From: Bacteroidales bacterium
GTDB lineage: Bacteria; Bacteroidota; Bacteroidia; Bacteroidales; UBA7960
NCBI GenBank assembly: GCA_007128045.1
Contig: SKYG01000313.1
Location: 1 to 6,450 of the forward strand
DNA: 6,450 nucleotides
Reading direction: 5' to 3'
The notes below the pieces were generated by a model. That model ran no database searches, was not told where the DNA came from, and saw only the letters and a program-made list of their open reading frames with translations. Positions 1 through 5,774 of the stretch are shown in pieces. Each line of letters opens with the position of its first letter. The first letter of the stretch is position 1. Made by a program: the position numbers and the translations under genes.

Positions 1-105
1 GGATTTGGTTCTCCTTCCTATTTTAGCACTGCCTTTAAACAAGAAAAAGATATCTCACCTACAGAATATATTGCTCAGTTGAAGATGAAGGTAAATGGTG
101 CTTGA
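1..105 (+). CDS. AraC-family transcriptional regulator, C-terminal end (partial)
   Basis: The window opens inside a reading frame of 34 residues that ends with TGA at 103-105. It reads GFGSPSYFSTAFKQEKDISP followed by TEY, which is the signature of the last helix-turn-helix of AraC/XylS regulators: a GF-S-YF--FK core, then G/D-I-SP-EY. In Bacteroidota this domain often sits at the end of hybrid two-component sensor/regulators that switch on polysaccharide utilisation genes, and the GH106 gene just downstream on the same strand fits that. Whether this protein is such a hybrid or a simple AraC regulator cannot be decided, because everything before the last 34 residues is outside the window. It would bind DNA in the cytoplasm. 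Confidence 0.82.
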   Translation, partial: GFGSPSYFSTAFKQEKDISPTEYIAQLKMKVNGA

Positions 106-204
106 AGCGATATTAATCACACTCATCAACACAGGAAAGTTGAAATATCCATTACAATCGTTCTGACACACAGGAGCATGATTATTGGCAATGAGCACCT
201 TTTT

Positions 205-239
205 GACCTTTCGACCTTCAGACCTTCAGACCTTCAGAC
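205..239. repeat. 8-bp tandem repeat (GACCTTCA) in the leader of the GH106 gene
   Basis: Three perfect tandem copies of GACCTTCA lie at 213-236. They are preceded by a degenerate copy (GACCTTTC, 205-212) and followed by a partial copy (GAC, 237-239). The array ends 13 bp before the preferred GH106 start at 253, so it probably sits in the 5' untranslated region. The unit length is not a multiple of three, which argues against this stretch being coding. Such an array can change copy number by slippage; whether that matters for expression is unknown. Confidence 0.85.
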
Positions 240-252
240 AAATTTTAAACAC

Positions 253-3200
253 ATGAAAAACAAACCATCCCTGAAAGAATTGCGCAGAATTTTTACTGTA
301 ATATTTTTTATTGTATTTCCGCTGCTGATTTTTCAGTGTACCATGCCCGACCGGATCTCGTCAGAGGAGTATGCCCGCCTGATCGATGACTTTGTGGTTC
401 CACACGACACCAATGTGGTGTGGTGCTATTATTACTGGATCAACGACGACATCTCAAAAGAAGGGGTCACCCACGACATGGAAGCGATGAAAGAGTTTGG
501 GATAGGGGGTGTCCTGATCGGCAATATCAACAGGATCTCGGCCGATGGCCCCGTGCCTCTGTTCAGCGACGAGTGGTGGGACATTACCGTACATACCGTT
601 AATGAAGGCCACCGCCTGGGTATCGAAGTGGGCTTTTTCAATTGCCCCGGCTGGAGCCAGAGTGGTGGGCCGTGGATTGGCCATGAACAAGCCATGCGCT
701 ACCTGGTCTATACCGAAACACAACTCCAGGGACCACTTCCCGCTGGTAGTGTGATGCTCGAAAGGCCGGTACCTACACCCCGCACAAACAATTATAGAAC
801 CATCTTGCCAGGCCCTGAGGAGTATCAGGATACCTATACCCTTGCCTTTCATACCATCGAAGCGGAATCCCGCATGCTTGATCAGCACAATGCACGAATC
901 AGTGCCATACCAGCCATCGAAGGCATCCATCACGTGCTCGATGGCAACACAAGCACGGAAGCGCTGCTTGATGCTTCCGCAGGGGCCGGATATACGATCG
1001 ATATCGTTGCCAATGAAGCCATTACAGCCCGCAGTGTGGTGATCCATCCTGCACAGCCGAGAATCAATTGTCACATCGAACTGCAAGCCAACATCGATGG
1101 TGAATTCAAATCCATCCAAACTTTTGCATTTGACAGGAGCAACCCCAGGGTCAATGTCGGACCGGTTTCTCATGGTCCTGTTTCCGTTGCCTTGCCGGAA
1201 ACCACGGCTTCCGAATTCAGACTCTTAGTGAACCGATTTTCCGGGGCGCCGGGCATGGCCGGATTCTCTCAGATCATCATCACCGAAGCACAGGTGCTTG
1301 CTGACTATGTAGAGAAAAGCCTGGGACGAATGCACCCAACCCCTTTGCCCGATTTTGATTCCTATCTTTGGGATTCTCAGCCGGAACTTGGCCGAAACGA
1401 ACTGGTCATTAACCAGGTGGTAGATGTAAGCCAGTATATGGATGAACATGGGGTGTTACAGTGGGAGGTACCAGAAGGGAACTGGACCATCTTGCGTATG
1501 GGGATGACTCCTACCGGTACCGAGAACCATCCGGCCTCTCCTCATGGCAAAGGCTATGAAGTTGACAAGGCCAATGAAGAGCTGGCCCGCTACCATTTTG
1601 AACAGTTTATGGGTGAAATCATCAGAAGGGTGCCGAAAGAGAGCCTGCCAGCACTTAAATACCTTATCGCTGATAGCTATGAGATGGGGCCACAGAACTG
1701 GACAGATGGGTTTCAGCAACGGTTTGAGGAAAAATTTGGATACAGTCCGGTGAAATACCTTCCGGTGTTTTCAGGACGGATTGTGGGTAGTGTTGCTGAA
1801 TCGGATCGTTTTTTATGGGATCTGCGACGTGCCATTGCCGACGATGTGGCCTATGAATATGTTGGAGGACTTCGGAAAATTGCCAACGAACATGGTCTGA
1901 AGCTGTGGTTGGAAAATTACGGTCACTGGGGCTTTCCATCAGAATTCCTGATGTATGGCGGGCAGTCTGACCTGGTGGCCGGTGAATACTGGAATGAGGG
2001 AAATCTTGGAGACATAGAATGTAAAGCGGCCTCCTCGGCGGCACATATTTATGGCAAGCCCTTTGTATCGGCTGAGACCTGGACGTCCAGCGGCCTGGCA
2101 TACCTTCGCCATCCCGCCATGCTGAAAAGGCGTGGCGACTGGAGCCTTACCGAAGGCATCAACCACCATGTGTTACACGTGTACATACAACAGCCCGACA
2201 ATGACAGGGTTCCTGGTGTCAACGAATGGTTTGGCACAGAGTTTAATCGCCACAACACCTGGTTTGACCAGGGCAGGATGTGGGTCGATTATTTGCGCCG
2301 GTGCCAGCATTTGCTGCAACAAGGACATTATGTGGCCGATGTATTGTATTTTATTGGAGAGGACGCCCCGAAAATGTCAGGAACACAAGACCCGGAGCTG
2401 CCGTCAGGATATTCTTACGACTATGTCAATGCCGAAGTGATTTTGCAACGTTTGTCCGTGAAAGATGGCCGACTGGTATTGCCCGATGGTATGAACTACG
2501 GACTGCTGGTGCTGCCTCAGTCAAATACCATGCGCCCGGAGGTGCTGGAAAAGATCGAAGAGCTGGTCCGTCAGGGCGCCTATGTATTTGGCCCCGCCCC
2601 GGAAGAATCTCCGAGCTTGCAAGGCTTTCCAGGAAGCGATGAGAGCGTAAAACAATTGGCTGCCCGAATGTGGGTTGAACCAGAATACGAGGCAGGAAGG
2701 CTCATTCGTGAACATGGAAAAGGCTACATCATGGATGGAATAGAATTGCAGGAAGCCCTCGACGTGGCTGATATTCCCAAAGACCTGGTCTTTGAAGATG
2801 AGCTGCCTGTGTTATGGACACACCGGAGTAAAGAAGGCATGGATGTCTACTTTTTAACCAACCAGGGCAGCGAGCCGATTTTCTTCACACCTTCTTTCAG
2901 GGTTAGTGACAGGGTGCCACAGCTATGGGACCCTGTGTCGGGCGAAATACGGATGTTAAATGAATACAACGAATCAGGGGGGCACACCGCACTGCCACTA
3001 AAAATGGAACCCCTGCAAAGCTGGTTTGTGGTATTTACCGGCAAGGTAGATCAACGTGTCAACAGGGGCTATGTGAAGAACTTTCCCGACCCAAAAACCA
3101 TTGCAAATATCGAGGGCAGCTGGGTTGTGGAGTTTGTAAACAAGAATATAGGACCTGAAAGTCCGGTATTGATGACCCATTTGGAGGACTGGACCAATTC

Positions 3201-3585
3201 ATCCGACGAAAAGATACGCCATTATTCCGGTACCGCATTGTACCGCACCACGTTTGTTGTTGAGGAAATTCCTGAGGCAGGCGACCTGTATCTGAACCTG
3301 GGCGATGTGGGTGTAATGGCCAGGGCAAAAATAAACGGGCAGGAACTGGGAGGCGCATGGATATATCCTTTCCGTATCCCAATCGGTAATATGTTACTGG
3401 TAGGGGAGAACTCATTAGAGGTGGAAGTGGTGAATACCTGGCGAAACCGATTGATAAAAGACGCCGGACTCCCCCGCGAACAAAGATACACCTGGGTGAA
3501 TACCTCCGACGTCACCCCGGAAACACCATTGCAGGCGTCAGGGCTGAAAGGTCCGGTAACTGTAGAGTGGGTTTATAGTGAATAA
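253..3585 (+). CDS. GH106 family glycoside hydrolase, probable exported alpha-L-rhamnosidase
   Basis: This 1110-residue protein looks like a GH106 enzyme, a family known for inverting, calcium-dependent hydrolysis of alpha-L-rhamnosides in plant or algal glycans. Family marks, numbered from start 253: W57-CYYYWIND and the GV-DMEAMKEFGIGGV segment (71-87), then NCPGWSQSGGPW (130-141). A beta-sandwich insert resembling a discoidin-type module spans about 215-355. DSYE (Glu477) and SAETW (Glu608) are candidate catalytic acid and base; their 131-residue spacing is close to that recalled for the BT0986 pair (461/593). A C-terminal jelly-roll sugar-binding-like domain covers about 939-1110 and contains NTWRNRLI. 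I prefer ATG 253 over in-frame ATG 178 because it gives a classic signal peptide (KNKPSLKELRR, then a hydrophobic run), while the extra 25 residues cross an 8-bp tandem repeat. Cys29 suggests a lipoprotein, but Q at -1 is atypical. The exact linkage cleaved cannot be read from sequence. Confidence 0.9.
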   Translation: MKNKPSLKELRRIFTVIFFIVFPLLIFQCTMPDRISSEEYARLIDDFVVPHDTNVVWCYYYWINDDISKEGVTHDMEAMKEFGIGGVLIGNINRISADGPVPLFSDEWWDITVHTVNEGHRLGIEVGFFNCPGWSQSGGPWIGHEQAMRYLVYTETQLQGPLPAGSVMLERPVPTPRTNNYRTILPGPEEYQDTYTLAFHTIEAESRMLDQHNARISAIPAIEGIHHVLDGNTSTEALLDASAGAGYTIDIVANEAITARSVVIHPAQPRINCHIELQANIDGEFKSIQTFAFDRSNPRVNVGPVSHGPVSVALPETTASEFRLLVNRFSGAPGMAGFSQIIITEAQVLADYVEKSLGRMHPTPLPDFDSYLWDSQPELGRNELVINQVVDVSQYMDEHGVLQWEVPEGNWTILRMGMTPTGTENHPASPHGKGYEVDKANEELARYHFEQFMGEIIRRVPKESLPALKYLIADSYEMGPQNWTDGFQQRFEEKFGYSPVKYLPVFSGRIVGSVAESDRFLWDLRRAIADDVAYEYVGGLRKIANEHGLKLWLENYGHWGFPSEFLMYGGQSDLVAGEYWNEGNLGDIECKAASSAAHIYGKPFVSAETWTSSGLAYLRHPAMLKRRGDWSLTEGINHHVLHVYIQQPDNDRVPGVNEWFGTEFNRHNTWFDQGRMWVDYLRRCQHLLQQGHYVADVLYFIGEDAPKMSGTQDPELPSGYSYDYVNAEVILQRLSVKDGRLVLPDGMNYGLLVLPQSNTMRPEVLEKIEELVRQGAYVFGPAPEESPSLQGFPGSDESVKQLAARMWVEPEYEAGRLIREHGKGYIMDGIELQEALDVADIPKDLVFEDELPVLWTHRSKEGMDVYFLTNQGSEPIFFTPSFRVSDRVPQLWDPVSGEIRMLNEYNESGGHTALPLKMEPLQSWFVVFTGKVDQRVNRGYVKNFPDPKTIANIEGSWVVEFVNKNIGPESPVLMTHLEDWTNSSDEKIRHYSGTALYRTTFVVEEIPEAGDLYLNLGDVGVMARAKINGQELGGAWIYPFRIPIGNMLLVGENSLEVEVVNTWRNRLIKDAGLPREQRYTWVNTSDVTPETPLQASGLKGPVTVEWVYSE

Positions 3586-3642
3586 TAACTCAATTTTAGC
3601 GATGACGCTTAAACGCGACAGGGTTCTTCTAAACGATAGAAT

Positions 3643-4365
3643 ATGGATTTTACAGGGAAAACAGCCTTGGTTACCGGATCTTCCAGGGGAATCGGAGAAA
3701 GTATCGCAATCAGGTTGTCTCTTCTGGGCATTCATGTTGTAATTACCGGTAGGGATGCTGCGAAATTAGATGCACTGAAACACAAAATGCAGTCAAGTGG
3801 TGCCGAACCACATGTAATCATTGCCGATATGTCCAATCCTGCAACCCCTGAGCAGCTAATCCGTGAAACAATTCAGCGATTCGGCAGGCTCGACATACTG
3901 GTAAACAATGCCGGATATGCCGTATCCAAATCCTTGTCAACGACTGAGCCGGAAGAGTGGGACCGTATGATGGCCATTAATGCCCGGGGGCCTTTTTTCC
4001 TGTGCAAGGAAGCCATTCCGTATCTTCAAAAATCTGATTGTGCAACAATTGTAAATATTTCATCGGTAGTTGGCAGGCTGGGGTATGAGAAACAGGCGGC
4101 TTATGCCGCATCAAAACATGCCCTGATGGGTTTTTCCAAGGTGCTGGCCAGGGAAGTGCAGCCACTGGGAATCAGGGTGCATACTATTGCTCCGGGCGGG
4201 GTAGCCACGGATATGGTAAAAACCATGCGTTCCGATATAGACACGTCAAGCCTTATACAACCTGAAGAGATTGCAGATATAGTGGAATTTCTGCTGACAT
4301 ACAGGGGAAATGCGATGATTGACAATATCGATGTGCGCCGATCAAACGGGACACCTTTTGCCTGA
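3643..4365 (+). CDS. SDR family NAD(P)-dependent oxidoreductase
   Basis: A complete 240-residue classical short-chain dehydrogenase/reductase, the usual length for the family. Visible motifs are the nucleotide-binding TGSSRGIG (11-18), Asp62 in the ADMS segment, NNAG (88-91), and the catalytic tetrad Asn113 (in MAINARG), Ser141, Tyr154 and Lys158 (YAASK). PG-VATDM follows at 184-191. Arg37 after the second strand (ITGRD) suggests NADP(H) preference; this is an inference from other SDRs. There is no signal peptide, so it is cytoplasmic. The gene begins 57 bp after the GH106 gene on the same strand with no clear promoter or terminator between them, so co-transcription is likely. It resembles 3-oxoacyl-ACP reductase (FabG)-like SDRs, a group that also includes sugar 1-dehydrogenases. 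Given the rhamnosidase neighbour, oxidation or reduction of a sugar such as L-rhamnose is possible but unproven. Confidence 0.9.
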   Translation: MDFTGKTALVTGSSRGIGESIAIRLSLLGIHVVITGRDAAKLDALKHKMQSSGAEPHVIIADMSNPATPEQLIRETIQRFGRLDILVNNAGYAVSKSLSTTEPEEWDRMMAINARGPFFLCKEAIPYLQKSDCATIVNISSVVGRLGYEKQAAYAASKHALMGFSKVLAREVQPLGIRVHTIAPGGVATDMVKTMRSDIDTSSLIQPEEIADIVEFLLTYRGNAMIDNIDVRRSNGTPFA

Positions 4366-4460
4366 TACCACGTATTCGTGACTGAAGGCCTCTGTCTGAT
4401 CATAAAGAATCTCAGCGATCTGCCGGCGAGCCCTGACCACCGGTTTTTGACTGTGGAGAG

Positions 4461-4492
4461 TTTGCAGTTAACATAAAAAAATGGTATATTTG
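4461..4492 (+). promoter_or_regulatory. Bacteroidota-type promoter for the aldo/keto reductase gene
   Basis: TTTG at 4461-4464 and TATATTTG at 4485-4492 are separated by 20 bp. This matches the primary sigma consensus known from Bacteroidota (TTTG at -33, TAnnTTTG at -7). Transcription would start near 4497-4500, giving a leader of about 30 nt before ATG 4528. It implies that the aldo/keto reductase can be transcribed independently of the GH106-SDR pair. Not experimentally supported. Confidence 0.7.
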
Positions 4493-4527
4493 ATTTTATT
4501 TTCCCTAACAAACTATTACGCTGGAAT

Positions 4528-5490
4528 ATGAAACGACGAGATTTTATAAAAAAGACGGCAACCCTGGTGCCTGCATTAAGCCTTTTCCCTGCTGACTTAT
4601 CTTCGATTACCAGGTCATCAGGGCCTGGACAAATGGAAAAGCGGATGTTTGGCAAAACAGGGGCCATGCTTTCGGTGATAGGTTTTGGTGGCATCGTAGT
4701 GAGGGATGCTACTCCGGAAGAAGCAGCCGTTAGGGTAAAGCAAGCCATCGATGCCGGGGTCAATTATTTCGATGTGGCGCCCGGTTATGGTGATGCCGAA
4801 ATCAAGCTTGGCCCTGCTCTGGAGCCTTACCGGGCAAATGTATTTCTCTCGGATAAAACGAATAAACGAACACGCGATGAGGCGCGTGCAGAGCTTGAAG
4901 AATCGCTGAAGCGCCTGCGTACCGACTATTTCGACCTGTATCAGCATCATGGGGTTACCAGGATGGAACAGGTTGAGACCATTATGGGTCCGGGCGGGGC
5001 TATGGAAACCTTTTTGGAGGCTAAGGCAGAGGGAAAAGTTCGCCATTTGGGCTTTTCGGCACATTCGGTAGAAGCTGCGATGGCACTCATGGAGGCCTAC
5101 GATTTCGACAGCATCATGTTCCCGGTTAACCTTGCCACGTGGCATTCAGGAAATTTCGGCCCGCAGGTACTGGCCATGGCACAGCAAAAAAATATGGGCA
5201 TCATCGCACTGAAGGCAATGGCCAAAAGGCGATGGCTTCAGGATGCTCCTGAGAGGTCGCGCTATCCCAAGGCGTGGTATGAACCTTTTGCCAATGAGGA
5301 AGATATGCTTATGGGCCTCAGATTCGGATTGTCTCATCCCATTACCACAGCCATCCCACCGGGAGAAGAAAAACTCTTCGAAAAGGCACTGAAACTTCAC
5401 CATAAGGCAGAACCTTTGACCAGGGCTGAGGCTGAATCAATGAAGCAACAGGCTAGTGCCTGGGAACCTATGTTCAAATACCCGATGTGA
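4528..5490 (+). CDS. Aldo/keto reductase with twin-arginine (Tat) signal peptide
   Basis: A 320-residue aldo/keto reductase. The N-terminus reads KRRDFIKK (2-9) followed by a mildly hydrophobic stretch (TATLVPALSLFPA). This is a Tat signal of the RRxFIKK type, which exports folded, cofactor-loaded enzymes to the periplasm. The catalytic domain starts near residue 36 (MEKRMFGKTG). The AKR tetrad is visible as Asp82, Tyr87 (FDVAPGYGDAE), Lys110 (SDK) and His141 (DLYQHH). A conserved GKVRHLGFSAHS segment lies at 169-180, and a C-terminal cofactor-loop region at about 269-285 (SHPITTAIPPGE). The substrate is unknown; by context it may be a carbohydrate or its keto/aldehyde derivative. ATG 4528 is preferred because it keeps the Tat signal and lies about 30 nt behind a good promoter. 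An internal start at Met36 would give a cytoplasmic form. Its 3' end lies 3 bp from the convergent ankyrin fragment. Confidence 0.9.
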   Translation: MKRRDFIKKTATLVPALSLFPADLSSITRSSGPGQMEKRMFGKTGAMLSVIGFGGIVVRDATPEEAAVRVKQAIDAGVNYFDVAPGYGDAEIKLGPALEPYRANVFLSDKTNKRTRDEARAELEESLKRLRTDYFDLYQHHGVTRMEQVETIMGPGGAMETFLEAKAEGKVRHLGFSAHSVEAAMALMEAYDFDSIMFPVNLATWHSGNFGPQVLAMAQQKNMGIIALKAMAKRRWLQDAPERSRYPKAWYEPFANEEDMLMGLRFGLSHPITTAIPPGEEKLFEKALKLHHKAEPLTRAEAESMKQQASAWEPMFKYPM

Positions 5491-5493
5491 TAT

Positions 5494-5697
5494 CTAGTTG
5501 TTTTGCAGGAGCTTCGCAACCTCTTGGTGGTTATTTTGCAAAGCAAATGCTTCTGCTGTATCCCCGTCATCATCCGTTAAGGATGTATCTGCCCCATACT
5601 TTAACAGTATTTTCACTACTTCTATGTTCCTTTCGGCCGCGGCATACATCAGCGGTGTGAAATTCTCAAGCACTTTCTGTCTCTTGTTTGATTTCAA
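5494..5697 (-). CDS. Ankyrin-repeat protein, probable C-terminal remnant
   Basis: This 67-residue minus-strand frame contains one full ankyrin repeat (FTPLMYAAAERNIEVVKILL, then KYGAD) and a shorter last one (DGDTAEAFALQNNHQEVAKLL). Ankyrin repeats are protein-binding helix-turn-helix units that normally come in tandem sets of three or more. The protein ends naturally (TAG at 5494-5496), but its first dozen residues (MKSNKRQKVLEN) are not ankyrin-like and are encoded by the AT-rich junction. The nearest in-frame stop upstream is at 5719-5721, so no longer form exists here. I infer that it is the tail of a larger gene cut off near 5670-5690 when the flanking DNA to the right arrived; ATG 5697 may be fortuitous, as it lies inside a palindrome. 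A genuine short ankyrin protein cannot be excluded. It converges with the aldo/keto reductase gene. Confidence 0.6.
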   Translation of the reverse strand: MKSNKRQKVLENFTPLMYAAAERNIEVVKILLKYGADTSLTDDDGDTAEAFALQNNHQEVAKLLQNN

Positions 5698-5739
5698 ACA
5701 TCGGACAATAAAATGAATTTACTGTCTTTTGTTTGATTT
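5677..5739. repeat. 18-bp direct repeat pair at the ankyrin/AbiEi junction
   Basis: CTGTCTCTTGTTTGATTT (5677-5694) and CTGTCTTTTGTTTGATTT (5722-5739) match at 17 of 18 positions and start 45 bp apart. They bracket the point where ankyrin coding sequence ends and AT-rich DNA begins. They may be a duplication linked to cassette insertion, or paired binding sites for the downstream regulator. Confidence 0.75.
5685..5700. promoter_or_regulatory. Palindrome, candidate operator for the AbiEi-like gene
   Basis: TGTTTGA-TT-TCAAACA is a perfect inverted repeat with 7-bp arms and a 2-bp centre, the geometry of a site for a dimeric regulator. A further copy of the left half-site (TTGTTTGA) lies at 5729-5736, between the expected -33 and -7 elements of the AbiEi-like gene. 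AbiEi antitoxins with N-terminal winged helix domains are known to repress their own operons by binding inverted repeats, so autoregulation is a reasonable inference. Binding is not shown. Confidence 0.45.
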
Positions 5740-5744
5740 TTTAT

Positions 5745-5752
5745 TATATTTG
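5745..5752 (+). promoter_or_regulatory. Bacteroidota -7 promoter element for the AbiEi-like gene
   Basis: TATATTTG fits TAnnTTTG and is the same octamer found before the aldo/keto reductase gene. At the expected spacing upstream only a weak match (ACTG, 5721-5724) stands where TTTG should be; the better TTTG copies at 5728-5731 and 5732-5735 are too close. Transcription would begin near 5757-5760, leaving a leader of about 15 nt before the TTG start at 5775. A poor -33 would suit a regulated promoter. Confidence 0.5.
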
Positions 5753-5774
5753 TAAATCGTAAGAATTAAGCGAC

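Noticed and set aside
205..239. Tandem octamers as a CRISPR-like array
   Set aside because: Units are 8 bp with no spacers between them, so this is a simple tandem repeat.
178..252. In-frame N-terminal extension of the GH106 protein to ATG 178, with GGAG at 173-176
   Set aside because: The added 25 residues precede a typical signal peptide and cross an 8-bp tandem repeat. The GGAG is only one base from the ATG, too close to act as a ribosome binding site, and Bacteroidota seldom rely on one.
454..1173. 239-codon open frame on the minus strand inside the GH106 gene
   Set aside because: It lies antisense to a clearly conserved GH106 coding region and its translation shows no recognisable domain; a shadow frame.
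3598..3609. Possible terminator hairpin AGCG-ATGA-CGCT after the GH106 gene
   Set aside because: The stem is only 4 bp before a bulge and no T-tract follows, so termination is not supported.
4369..4380. Short inverted repeat CACG-TATT-CGTG just after the SDR gene
   Set aside because: Four base pairs with no T-run behind; such stems are common by chance.
4101..4763. 220-codon open frame on the minus strand spanning the SDR end, the intergenic region and the AKR start
   Set aside because: Both overlapped genes have strong family motifs, and this frame would run through the promoter at 4461-4492. No domain is recognisable.
5498..5716. 72-codon plus-strand frame opposite the ankyrin fragment
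   Set aside because: The minus strand gives a clear ankyrin-repeat pattern; the plus-strand translation has no recognisable features.
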